NCBI GenBank assembly: GCA_001602455.1
Contig: CP012157.1
Coordinates: 3,323,088-3,387,087, forward strand
Reading direction: 5' to 3'
Length of the DNA: 64,000 nucleotides
Source of the DNA: Betaproteobacteria bacterium UKL13-2
GTDB lineage: Bacteria > Pseudomonadota > Gammaproteobacteria > Burkholderiales > Usitatibacteraceae
Shown: piece after piece, positions 56,659 through 64,000 of the stretch
Layout: the number at the start of each line of letters is the position of its first letter
Position numbering within the stretch: position 1 is the stretch's first letter
The notes under the pieces: generated by a model
Seen by the model: only the letters and a program-made list of their open reading frames with translations
The model's database searches: none
What the model was told of the DNA's origin: nothing
Program-made: the position numbers and the translations under genes

Positions 56659-58602
56659 ATGGCCACTGTCTCTAAATCGCCCTCAAATTCCTATCCGCTA
56701 CTTGAGACAATCGGGGATCCAAAAGATCTGCGTAAGCTTGATCGACGCGATCTTTGGCAACTGTCAAACGAGCTACGTGAGTTTATTCTGCACTCGGTAT
56801 CGACCACGGGCGGCCATCTTTCGTCGAACCTCGGCACAATCGAGCTGACCATCGCACTTCACTACGTCTTCAACACCCCGGACGATCGCCTCGTTTGGGA
56901 CGTTGGTCATCAGACCTATGGGCACAAGATCCTAACAGGCCGGCGCGCAGCGATGTCGAAACTGCGTCAGAAAGGCGGTATTGCGGGGTTCCCACGGCGT
57001 GAAGAGTCAGCATACGACACATTTGGCACCGCGCACTCGTCAACCTCTATTTCAGCGGCCATTGGTATGGCTGTTGCCGCCCGCGCGGCCGGAAAAAAGC
57101 GTCATGCGATTGCCATTATCGGCGATGGTGCTATCACCGCAGGCATGGCATTCGAAGCGATGAACAACGTCGGCAAAGAAAACGTGATCGTGATCTTGAA
57201 CGATAACGACATGTCGATCTCCGAATCAATCGGCGCACTGAACAACTACTTCGCCAAACTCATGTCTGGCCGCTTCTACGCAGCGACGAAGAAGACCGCA
57301 GAAAAGGCACTGCAGTACACGCCAACGTTCAAGGAAATTGCAAAGAAGCTCGAAGAACACGCCAAAGGCATGATCATTCCTTCAACGATGTTTGAAGAGT
57401 TTGGCTTTAACTACACCGGCCCTATCGATGGCCACAATATCGATGTCCTCATCGATACGCTCAATAACGTCAAACAGTTAGAAGGCCCGCAGTTCTTGCA
57501 CGTCGTCACCCGCAAGGGGCAAGGTTATAAGCTTGCTGAAGACGACCCAATCAACTATCACGGACCGCCAAAATTTGACCCGACAATCGGCATCGTCAAG
57601 CCAGCGGTCAGCGCTGACGCAAAACCTAAAATCACCTACACGCAGATTTTTGGTGACTGGCTTTGCGACATGGCGCGGGTGGAGCCGAAGCTGTTTGGTA
57701 TCACGCCGGCAATGCGCGAAGGCTCTGGATTGGTCAAGTTCTCGCAAGAATTTCCAACACGTTACTTCGACACTGCGATTGCCGAACAGCATGCGGTTAC
57801 GTTTGCGGCAGGTTTAGCGGCGGAAGGTATGCGCCCGGTATTGGCAATTTATTCGACCTTCCTGCAGCGCGGTTATGACCAGCTTATCCATGACGTCGCC
57901 CTACAAAACCTACCCGTTATGTTTGCGTTAGATCGCGGTGGCTTAGTCGGCGCGGATGGCCCCACCCATCACGGTGCATTCGATCTATCCTATCTTCGCT
58001 GTATTCCGAACATGGTGGTAATGGCACCCGCGAACGAGAACGAGTGTCGGCAAATGCTGACCACTGGTGTAAGACTCAACCAACCTTCTGCGATTCGCTA
58101 CCCACGCGGAAATGGCCCTGGTGTCACCATCGAAACGGAACTGACCACGCTACCCGTCGGCAAGGGCGTGATCGTACGTGAAGCGAAAGGCTACGCGACT
58201 ACGGCGCACAAGCGTCGTGTCGCAATCTTGGCGTTTGGCTCGATGGTGAAGCCGGCACTCGATGCGGGTGATGCACTCAATGCCAGCGTCGCCAATATGC
58301 GCTTCGTCAAACCGATCGACGATGCGCTCGTCTTCAAACTCGCGACGACGCACGATGTGATCGTTACGGTTGAAGAAAACGTCATCATGGGCGGCGCGGG
58401 CAGCGCAGTCTCAGAGTCCTTATCTGCGCAAAACCTAACACTTCCGATATTACATTTGGGCTTGCCGGATCATTTTGTCGAGCATGGTGATCCGTCAATT
58501 TTACTGGCCGACTGCGGACTGACGCGCGAAGGTATCGTCGCCAGCATCCAAAAGTGGTTGAGTGATACCGCAGATGCCGTGGCAAGCCGCGCCGCAAGCT
58601 AG
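56659..58602 (+). CDS. dxs: 1-deoxy-D-xylulose-5-phosphate synthase
   Basis: Dxs makes DXP from pyruvate and glyceraldehyde 3-phosphate, the first step of the MEP isoprenoid pathway. The 647-residue product has the TPP-binding motif [16 protein letters not shown] (about 150), the catalytic [17 protein letters not shown] (about 375) and a transketolase C-terminal domain. Length is normal (E. coli 620). It is in operon with ispA, so precursor synthesis and use are co-expressed. Confidence 0.98.
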   Translation: MATVSKSPSNSYPLLETIGDPKDLRKLDRRDLWQLSNELREFILHSVSTTGGHLSSNLGTIELTIALHYVFNTPDDRLVWDVGHQTYGHKILTGRRAAMSKLRQKGGIAGFPRREESAYDTFGTAHSSTSISAAIGMAVAARAAGKKRHAIAIIGDGAITAGMAFEAMNNVGKENVIVILNDNDMSISESIGALNNYFAKLMSGRFYAATKKTAEKALQYTPTFKEIAKKLEEHAKGMIIPSTMFEEFGFNYTGPIDGHNIDVLIDTLNNVKQLEGPQFLHVVTRKGQGYKLAEDDPINYHGPPKFDPTIGIVKPAVSADAKPKITYTQIFGDWLCDMARVEPKLFGITPAMREGSGLVKFSQEFPTRYFDTAIAEQHAVTFAAGLAAEGMRPVLAIYSTFLQRGYDQLIHDVALQNLPVMFALDRGGLVGADGPTHHGAFDLSYLRCIPNMVVMAPANENECRQMLTTGVRLNQPSAIRYPRGNGPGVTIETELTTLPVGKGVIVREAKGYATTAHKRRVAILAFGSMVKPALDAGDALNASVANMRFVKPIDDALVFKLATTHDVIVTVEENVIMGGAGSAVSESLSAQNLTLPILHLGLPDHFVEHGDPSILLADCGLTREGIVASIQKWLSDTADAVASRAAS

Positions 58603-58630
58603 CGCCGCCAACACGCTGGAGGTTGTAAAA

Positions 58631-58945
58631 ATGAATTTCAGAACCGTTCGAATATGCGTCGCGGTGCTTGGCACACTTTCAGCAGCCGCGGCCTCGGCGC
58701 AAGATAAACCGACGGACAAACCGCAGGGTGTTGTCCCCAAACACGCCTGTGTTCGCCCAGAGACACCGGCCAAATTTGAGAATGAGGGGCAGCAGAAAAT
58801 TTTTGTGAAGCAAATGGACGGCTATCGCGACTGTCTCATGGCCTACCGCAACGACATGAACAAGATTGCGCAAGCGCATATTGATGCGGCAAATGCCGCA
58901 ATTGAAGAATTCAATCACTACGTCAGTTCGATTAACAAAAAATAG
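58631..58945 (+). CDS. Small exported protein of unknown function
   Basis: A 104-residue protein with a good signal peptide (MNFRTVRICVAVLGTLSAAAASA, then QDK). I start at the ATG at 58631 because GGAGG lies 9 bp upstream, just after the dxs stop. The mature part has two Cys (HACVRPE and RDCLMAY), likely a disulfide, and a helix-forming, Ala-rich end. I do not recognise the family. It sits 28 bp after dxs and is probably co-transcribed, ending at the triple terminator. Confidence 0.7.
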   Translation: MNFRTVRICVAVLGTLSAAAASAQDKPTDKPQGVVPKHACVRPETPAKFENEGQQKIFVKQMDGYRDCLMAYRNDMNKIAQAHIDAANAAIEEFNHYVSSINKK

Positions 58946-58950
58946 CGCGA

Positions 58951-59040
58951 CAAGAATAAAGAGCGCCGCGTATCGTGCGGCAAGAATAAAGAGCGCCGCG
59001 TATCGTGCGGCAAGAATAAAGAGCGCCGCGTATCGTGCGG
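58951..59040 (+). repeat. Three perfect 30-bp tandem repeats
   Basis: The unit CAAGAATAAAGAGCGCCGCG plus TATCGTGCGG occurs three times in a row without a mismatch. Each unit contains the hairpin GCCGC-GTATCGT-GCGGC. The last copy is the terminator stem. Confidence 0.97.
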
Positions 59041-59048
59041 CGTTTTTT
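59012..59048 (+). terminator. Intrinsic terminator, last copy of a tripled hairpin
   Basis: CGCCGC-GTATCGT-GCGGCG followed by TTTTTT. It terminates the dxs/58631 transcript. The T-run overlaps the stop codon of the convergent GST gene (59047-59049). Confidence 0.9.
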
Positions 59049-59748
59049 ATTTGACGACCGATTTATCTTGTCCGAATAAGAGTTTTCGTTCGGCTTCCCC
59101 CATCACCTTCGGCGGCGTTGGGTTCACCTCATTGCGGCGCGCATAGGCACGGATGGTCGCGGGTCTCGCATTGATCGATTGATGCCAACGGTCGAGATGC
59201 GGAAAATCAGCCATGTTTTGGCCTTGGCGATCTGGAATCAACCACGGATAGGCGGCCATATCAGCGATGGTGTATTGCTTGCCCGCGATATAGGCGCGGT
59301 CCGCCAGCCGTCTATTCAGTACGCCGTATAGCCGAGAGGTCTCTTTGGTATAGCGCTCTATCGCATAAGGAATTTTTTCCGGTGCATATTGGCTGAAATG
59401 ATGGTTCTGCCCGAGCATCGGGCCGAGTCCACCCATTTGCCACATTAGCCATTCAATCACTTCGACTTGACCGCGCAAGTCCTTGGGCAAAAACTTTCCT
59501 GTTTTGCCCGCAAGATAAAGCAGAATCGCGCCGGATTCAAACACGCTAATCGGCCTCTTGCCATCGTTAGGCGCATGATCAACGATCGCCGGCATCCGAT
59601 TATTCGGCGCGATCTTTAAGAAGTCAGGGTTGAATTGATCACCCTTACCGATATTGACGGCAATAAGTCGATACGGCAACTTTGCCTCTTCCAAGAACAT
59701 CGTTATCTTGTGGCCGTTGGGTGTGGGCCAGTAGTACAAGTCGATCAT
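59047..59748 (-). CDS. Glutathione S-transferase, YfcG/Nu class
   Basis: A 233-residue GST-fold protein. The N-terminal thioredoxin-like domain (MIDLYYWPTPNGHKITMFLEEAKLPY, ESGAILLYLAGK) has the T-P-N-G motif of YfcG-type disulfide-bond oxidoreductases. The C-terminal helical domain includes MLGQNHHFSQYAPEKIPYAIERY. I start at the ATG at 59748 because the longer frame extends into the next gene. It lies 20 bp downstream of the OYE-type gene and is probably co-transcribed with it. Convergent with the small exported protein gene. Confidence 0.87.
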   Translation of the reverse strand: MIDLYYWPTPNGHKITMFLEEAKLPYRLIAVNIGKGDQFNPDFLKIAPNNRMPAIVDHAPNDGKRPISVFESGAILLYLAGKTGKFLPKDLRGQVEVIEWLMWQMGGLGPMLGQNHHFSQYAPEKIPYAIERYTKETSRLYGVLNRRLADRAYIAGKQYTIADMAAYPWLIPDRQGQNMADFPHLDRWHQSINARPATIRAYARRNEVNPTPPKVMGEAERKLLFGQDKSVVK

Positions 59749-59767
59749 CCTTGCCTCTCGGTGTTGG

Positions 59768-60847
59768 TTATTTGCCGAACGCAGTGAGTGCGCCGCGTTT
59801 GTATTGGTCAGGCCATTCAACCATAGCACCGAGTTCGGTCGCTGCTCGCAAGGGCCAGTATGGGTCGCGCAGCAGAACACGCGCCAGGAACACGCAGTCC
59901 GCATCGCCATTAGCAATGATTTGCTCAGCCTGTACCGCTTCGGTAATCAAGCCAACCGCGCCGGTTGCCATTGCGGCGTGGCGGCGCACCGCGCGTGCAA
60001 ATGGCACTTGGTAGCCAGGTCCGATTGTCATGTTCGCGTCAGCGACGGCACCGCCAGACGAAACATCGAATAAATCGACGCCTAGTTTTTTTGATGCTCG
60101 CGCGAGTTCAATCGATTGCGAAACATCCCAACCGCCATCCTTCCAATCGCTCGCGGAGATTCTGATAAAGATCGGTAGTTGCTTTGGCCATACCTCGCGC
60201 ACGGCTGCCGTGATGTCCAAGGTGAACCGCATACGGTTTTCGAGCGATCCCCCGTACCCGTCACCTCGCAAGTTAGAAAGCGGTGAAAGAAACTGATGGG
60301 CAAGATAGCCGTGCGCGGCGTGTATCTCTGCAACTTGGAACCCCGCATCGATTGCACGTTTGGCCGCCGCCGCGAAATCATCGATCACCGCACGGATTTC
60401 CGCGACCGTCATTTCGTGCGGCTGCGGGTATGTTTCAGAAAATGCATTGCTGCTCGGACCAAGCACTTGCCAGCCGCCATCTTGAACATCAACTTTCCCG
60501 TGTCCTCGCCAAGGCGCGTACGTCGAGGCCTTTCGACCCGCGTGTGCTAATTGAATCGCCGCGACTGCGTCATTCGCACGAATAAAGTTGACGATTGGCC
60601 GCCATGCCTCACGCTGAGTATCATTCCAAATACCGGCGTCATCTGGCGAAATTCGTCCAGCCGCGTTAACCGCAGCCGCCTCCGTCATGACCAGCGCCGC
60701 GCCACCCACCGCCCGCGTGCCGAGGTGGACTAGGTGCCATTCGTTAGGCATGCCATCGACCGCTGAATACTGACACATCGGCGAGACGAAGACACGATTC
60801 TTGAAGGTCAGGTCGCGCAGCGAAAATGGTGAGAAAAGTTTGGACAT
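59768..60847 (-). CDS. Old Yellow Enzyme-type NAD(P)H:flavin oxidoreductase (YqjM class)
   Basis: A 359-residue FMN-dependent ene-reductase. Conserved features are VSPMCQYSAVDG (Cys25, the redox-modulating cysteine of the YqjM subclass), QLAHAGRKAS, the IHAAHGYLAHQFLSP segment that binds the flavin, and an FMN phosphate-binding end. These enzymes reduce electrophilic alkenes or xenobiotics. With the downstream GST it forms a likely detoxification pair. Confidence 0.92.
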   Translation of the reverse strand: MSKLFSPFSLRDLTFKNRVFVSPMCQYSAVDGMPNEWHLVHLGTRAVGGAALVMTEAAAVNAAGRISPDDAGIWNDTQREAWRPIVNFIRANDAVAAIQLAHAGRKASTYAPWRGHGKVDVQDGGWQVLGPSSNAFSETYPQPHEMTVAEIRAVIDDFAAAAKRAIDAGFQVAEIHAAHGYLAHQFLSPLSNLRGDGYGGSLENRMRFTLDITAAVREVWPKQLPIFIRISASDWKDGGWDVSQSIELARASKKLGVDLFDVSSGGAVADANMTIGPGYQVPFARAVRRHAAMATGAVGLITEAVQAEQIIANGDADCVFLARVLLRDPYWPLRAATELGAMVEWPDQYKRGALTAFGK

Positions 60848-60987
60848 AGATTGGTAAGTTCGTTTAGCTCGCGGGAAGCAATAGCGGTCAGATGCAAAAA
60901 ATCACCGCCACCGAAGACAGTTCTAAGCAAATCGCCGATATCTTGGGATAATAAGTCCAATCCCAATGATTCGGAGGCGCAAGCGTT

Positions 60988-61905
60988 TTGACAAAAGTGT
61001 GGATTTCACCTGAAGACTGGCACCGTGCTGGTGAATATTTCCCATACCGTGGTCACCGCATTTTTTTTCGCCGTTCGCGTGCAACGCCGCCGCTGGCACC
61101 CGCGCTCCTGTTGCTCCACGGCTTCCCAACCTCATCGTGGGACTGGTCGCCGCTCTGGCAACGCCTCGCGTCGCAATTTCATGTCATTGCGCCAGATATG
61201 CTCGGCTTTGGATTTTCGGCAAAACCAATAGCGCATGACTACAGCATCCTCGACCAAGCAAACTTATGTGAGGCGCTTCTGCTTAACCTAGGCGTGACGG
61301 AGTATCACATCCTCGCACACGACTATGGCGATACGGTTGCGCAGGAATTGCTCGCCCGTACGCACGATGGCGCTGCTGCGGCTTTGCTAAGGAGTGTGTG
61401 TTTTCTGAATGGCGGCATTTTTCCAGAGACACACCGTGCAAGACTGGTGCAACGGTTATTGTTGACTCCATTCGGCGGCGTTGTTGCTAAAAAAATGAAC
61501 GGTAACCGGTTCTCGCGCAACATGGCTGAAGTTTTCGGCGCAAACACCCCGCCGTCACAGGCGGAACTCGATGCGATGTGGTCGATGATTATCGAAAACG
61601 ACGGCGCGCACGTCATGCCGAAGTTGATCGGCTACATGACCGAACGTAAACAGTACCGCGCACGCTGGGTAGGCGCGTTGACCAACGCAGGTAACGACAA
61701 TATTCCACTACGACTGATCAACGGCGCTGACGACCCCGTATCTGGCCGACACATGGCGCAACACTATGCCGATTTAGTGCCGGGTGCGGACGTCATGCTA
61801 CTCAACGGTATCGGTCACTATCCACAGATTGAAGCGCCACAAGAGGTCTTGCGTTGTTTTTTTGGGTTTCATGAGACACGCGCTGCCAGACGGCTCGCCG
61901 CATGA
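60988..61905 (+). CDS. Alpha/beta hydrolase, haloalkane dehalogenase/epoxide hydrolase type
   Basis: A 305-residue hydrolase. Oxyanion region LLLHGFPTSSWDW (about 42-54), nucleophile D112 in AHDYGDTVAQ (Asp rather than Ser, as in haloalkane dehalogenases and epoxide hydrolases), acid in NGADDPVSG and His in GIGHYPQIE. A TTG start at 60988 is supported by GGAGG 10 bp upstream; no ATG is near. Its last codons overlap the patatin start (ATGA), so the two are translationally coupled. Confidence 0.85.
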   Translation: MTKVWISPEDWHRAGEYFPYRGHRIFFRRSRATPPLAPALLLLHGFPTSSWDWSPLWQRLASQFHVIAPDMLGFGFSAKPIAHDYSILDQANLCEALLLNLGVTEYHILAHDYGDTVAQELLARTHDGAAAALLRSVCFLNGGIFPETHRARLVQRLLLTPFGGVVAKKMNGNRFSRNMAEVFGANTPPSQAELDAMWSMIIENDGAHVMPKLIGYMTERKQYRARWVGALTNAGNDNIPLRLINGADDPVSGRHMAQHYADLVPGADVMLLNGIGHYPQIEAPQEVLRCFFGFHETRAARRLAA

Positions 61906-63116
61906 GCTCAATTGTGATCCAAGCCGGGCCGCGTGCTATCGAGCACATCCGCCAGCATGGGCTCAATCCACACGACATCACGATTGTGCCCGGCGCGGCA
62001 GGAGGCCCGAAAGGGCTCGGACTGGCAAAGCTCGATGAGTGGCTGTTTGCCGAATGGTTACCACAGGGATTTGAGAAACGCCGCACACCGATTGATTTGA
62101 TTGGTGCCTCAATTGGCGCTTGGCGCTTCGCGGCCGTTTGCCGGGGTGTGCGTGAGGGGGTTTTTTCTCCGGGGGATACTCGCGCTGCGCTTGCTGCGTT
62201 TGCCAGTGCGTACAGCCAGCAACAATATCCTCGCGACGTCACTGCCGCCTACATAACAGCCTACGCACGCGACCTCATCAACAACCTCTTCAAGGGTCAT
62301 ATTGCGGACGTACTTACCCATCCCAATTACCGATTGCACGTGCTGGCGGTGCGGGGCAAACACATCCTTGCGCGTGAACAGCGCGGCCGCACCCACGCCG
62401 GTTATGCCTTGGCGGCATTGGCAAACGCCGCCGGAAGACGACACTTACGGCATTTTCTTGACCGCACCTGGTTCTACACTGGCGATGACGCCACACCGCT
62501 CTTTTCTGGTGACATTGCTGCGGGTGGTGGCGCGGGTGGTGGCGCGGGTGGTGGCGCGGTTAGCAACGCGGCGAGCCACACAGGCAGCGGACAATTCGAT
62601 CCATTCCGTACTGCATATTCTCGACTCACCGAAGCAAACTTCGGCGATGCGCTAATTGCCTCCGGATCGATACCGCTGATATTGAACGGTGTACGCAATA
62701 TTGAGGGTGCTGCGGAAGGCACCTACTGGGACGGCGGCATCATCGACTATCACTTGCATCTGCCCTACACCAAGCGTGAAGGTTTGGTGCTGTATCCACA
62801 TTTCACCAACAAGATTGTGCCCGGCTGGTTAGACAAGATGCTGCCGTGGCGAAGTTCACGCGGGGCGCGGGGAGGGCGCGGGGCACAAGGCGAATGGCTG
62901 GACAACGTCGTGTTGATCTCGCCGTCACGCGAATACCTCGCACGACTGCCGCCCGGCAAACTGCCAGATCGTGGCGACTTCACACGATTTGTCGATGACT
63001 ATGAAGGTCGCCTAAAGAACTGGCGATTTGCGATGGAAGAGAGCGCACGGCTGCGGGATGAGCTGGCCGAGCTCATTGCGAGTGGTGAAATCGCAACGCG
63101 GCTCAAGCCGCTCTAA
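61902..63116 (+). CDS. Patatin-like phospholipase family protein
   Basis: A 404-residue protein with a patatin-type Ser/Asp dyad: oxyanion GGPKG (about 34), nucleophile motif GASIGAW (Ser about 70) and DGGIIDYHL (Asp about 275). A Gly/Ala linker (GGGAGGGAGGGA, about 207-218) is coded by three exact 12-bp repeats at 62520-62555. No signal peptide. It overlaps the upstream hydrolase, so both probably act on one lipid-like substrate; that is inference. Confidence 0.85.
   Translation: MSSIVIQAGPRAIEHIRQHGLNPHDITIVPGAAGGPKGLGLAKLDEWLFAEWLPQGFEKRRTPIDLIGASIGAWRFAAVCRGVREGVFSPGDTRAALAAFASAYSQQQYPRDVTAAYITAYARDLINNLFKGHIADVLTHPNYRLHVLAVRGKHILAREQRGRTHAGYALAALANAAGRRHLRHFLDRTWFYTGDDATPLFSGDIAAGGGAGGGAGGGAVSNAASHTGSGQFDPFRTAYSRLTEANFGDALIASGSIPLILNGVRNIEGAAEGTYWDGGIIDYHLHLPYTKREGLVLYPHFTNKIVPGWLDKMLPWRSSRGARGGRGAQGEWLDNVVLISPSREYLARLPPGKLPDRGDFTRFVDDYEGRLKNWRFAMEESARLRDELAELIASGEIATRLKPL
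62520..62555 (+). repeat. 12-bp in-frame tandem repeat in the patatin gene
   Basis: GCGGGTGGTGGC occurs three times in tandem with no mismatch, coding for a Gly/Ala linker. Slippage would change linker length in whole codons. Confidence 0.95.
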
Positions 63117-63171
63117 GCGCTACAGATTGTCTGAATATGGCTAACCGTGGTTGGGCACCACCTGAAAAACA

Positions 63172-63249
63172 CTAACCCGAACATTTCATGGGGTGCGTTC
63201 AAAAGCGGGTCAGTAGGTGAACGGGCGACCCATGAAATATTCAGACTAG
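63172..63249. repeat. Dispersed hairpin repeat, copy R5
   Basis: CTAACCCGAACATTTCATGG and CCATGAAATATTCAGACTAG are inverted arms (17 of 21 positions with flanking G/C included) around a centre matching R1 and R2 (GGTGCGTTCAAAAGCGGGT). The right arm runs into the 89-bp direct repeat. Confidence 0.75.
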
Positions 63250-63330
63250 CATTGACGGCGGTTTCGAAGCACTATTGCGCCAAACTGCCCGCCAATAGGT
63301 GACTTTTACTTTGTACTCTTGAGCGCCTTG
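63242..63330. repeat. 89-bp direct repeat, copy 1
   Basis: 84 of 89 positions match copy 2 at 63744-63832. It covers the last 8 codons and 3' flank of the 121-residue protein gene (minus strand). Confidence 0.9.
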
Positions 63331-63671
63331 TCGGAGTGTGCACTAATAGACCGTATCTGTACTCCACGTTCTAGCACCACGTTGACTGGTTTTCCACTTT
63401 TCCAAGCGGCTGCAAGATTACCTATCTGTTCAGCAAAATCATCTCGCTCCATCGAAAGCTCATAACCTGCGGCTTGTTTTGCAAACAGCACCATTACATA
63501 CCCAGATCGAGTTCCAAAATTTGAGACTTGATCCGTAAATTCCACATTTAAACTCATCGCCTTTGGTCCTTGTATCAAGTAAATTGGACCAAGCATTACA
63601 CAAAATAACAGCCCGCCAATGAGTAATGCCAGGTTGATCTTTTGCCATTTCCGAGAGTGATATTTAAGCAT
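63306..63671 (-). CDS. Small membrane-anchored protein of unknown function
   Basis: A 121-residue protein starting MLKYHSRKWQKINLALLIGGLLF at the ATG 63671, with CAGGAGAATAGCAAT as ribosome-binding region. One hydrophobic span at about 12-35 suggests an N-in membrane anchor; the rest (Q-rich helix, YELSMERDDFAEQIGNLAAAW) would be periplasmic. I do not recognise the family. The stop-codon end (DKALKSTK) is inside an 89-bp repeat shared with the next gene's end. Confidence 0.6.
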   Translation of the reverse strand: MLKYHSRKWQKINLALLIGGLLFCVMLGPIYLIQGPKAMSLNVEFTDQVSNFGTRSGYVMVLFAKQAAGYELSMERDDFAEQIGNLAAAWKSGKPVNVVLERGVQIRSISAHSDKALKSTK

Positions 63672-63743
63672 ATTGCTATTCTCCTGATGGGTTATCAACG
63701 GCGACTTCAACAAGGTTCCCGTTGAATTGACCGCTTTGAATTG

Positions 63744-63832
63744 CAGACTAGCATTGACGGCGGTTTCGAAGCATTTTTGCGCCAAACTGCCCGCCAATAG
63801 GCGACTTTTACTTTGTGATCTTGAGCGCCTTG
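63744..63832. repeat. 89-bp direct repeat, copy 2
   Basis: Matches copy 1 at 84 of 89 positions. It covers the last 8 codons and the 3' flank of the partial gene at 63808. Confidence 0.9.
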
Positions 63833-64000
63833 CCGATCGCTGAGAGCATCGCAAACAACGCGGTGGCCAATACCATCGCACTGATGACGGTCGCAACTGC
63901 AAGTGCAATACCTCCGAGTCCAAACATTTTCCACGCCCACGACGATGCGACCGCTGCGGGAACCGCACAGCAGAGAATCGTGATGACCGAAAGAACGTAA
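63808..64000 (-). CDS. Membrane protein, 5' end outside window
   Basis: The C-terminal 63 residues of a minus-strand gene cut by the window edge. Two hydrophobic stretches (YVLSVITILCCAVPAAVA and GGIALAVATVISAMVLATAL) and the end IGKALKITK. The last eight codons are nearly the same as in the 121-residue gene because both lie in the 89-bp repeat. No family is recognisable from the fragment. Confidence 0.55.
   Translation of the reverse strand, partial: YVLSVITILCCAVPAAVASSWAWKMFGLGGIALAVATVISAMVLATALFAMLSAIGKALKITK

Noticed and set aside
58951..59040. Possible CRISPR-like array of 30-bp repeats
   Set aside because: The units are directly adjacent with no spacers, and the last is a transcription terminator.
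58866..59054. 62-codon frame with repeating IKSAAYRAAR units
   Set aside because: It is the translation of the 30-bp terminator repeats and overlaps the small exported protein gene in another frame.

Overview
The window looks like part of a betaproteobacterial chromosome of moderate G+C content. The gene order tRNA-Tyr/Gly/Thr-tuf-tRNA-Trp-secE-nusG-rplKAJL-rpoBC-rpsL-rpsG, a type II secretion system, an ffh/ypjD/corB neighbourhood and an xseB-ispA-dxs operon all fit that class. I cannot assign order or genus from the sequence alone. No phage, insertion sequence, CRISPR array or rRNA gene is visible.

Layout. (1) 1-15787, all on the minus strand: the transcription/translation super-operon. 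It starts from a strong promoter upstream of tRNA-Tyr. A clear terminator follows rpoC, so rpsL-rpsG (the latter cut by the window edge) should have their own promoter. (2) 15924-23196: a lone sulfotransferase, split type II secretion genes (gspE-gspF on minus, gspG on plus), a probably abundant secreted protein of unknown family with a 540-bp leader, and a histidine-phosphatase-like protein that has lost its catalytic residues. (3) 23200-26891: a CorB-type CBS membrane protein, a YpjD-type membrane protein and ffh. (4) 26938-40794: a more A+T-rich accessory island between ffh and rpsP, which are usually close neighbours. It holds three TPR proteins with O-GlcNAc-transferase-like (GT41) domains (one with an N-terminal SEC-C zinc motif), a DegT sugar aminotransferase, a WbqC protein, two methyltransferases, two PhyH-type dioxygenases, a NeuD-type acyltransferase and a beta-propeller protein. 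The natural reading is synthesis, decoration and protein transfer of an unusual amino sugar. (5) 41197-43422: rpsP-rimM-trmD-rplS with promoter and terminator. (6) 43507-48884: a VapBC toxin-antitoxin pair, two transporters, a DNA alkyl-transferase, xerD, folB and plsY. (7) 48885-49977: a gene-free stretch packed with repeats. (8) 49978-55125: an S9 peptidase, a sulfurtransferase, an EamA transporter and a Rieske oxygenase. (9) 55489-58602: xseB-ispA-dxs (isoprenoid precursors). (10) 58631-64000: small secreted protein, GST, OYE-type reductase, alpha/beta hydrolase-patatin pair and two small membrane proteins beside a local duplication.

The most interesting features beyond genes are two dispersed repeat families. 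One is a hairpin element with core CTAGCCTGAACATTTCATGG that supplies stop codons for xerD, folB and the neuD-like gene. The other is a 134-145 bp MITE-like element present three times in 0.9 kb, with a diverged copy inside the tuf operon. Also notable are a triplicated terminator hairpin, a GspE without its tetracysteine domain, and the GT41 island.
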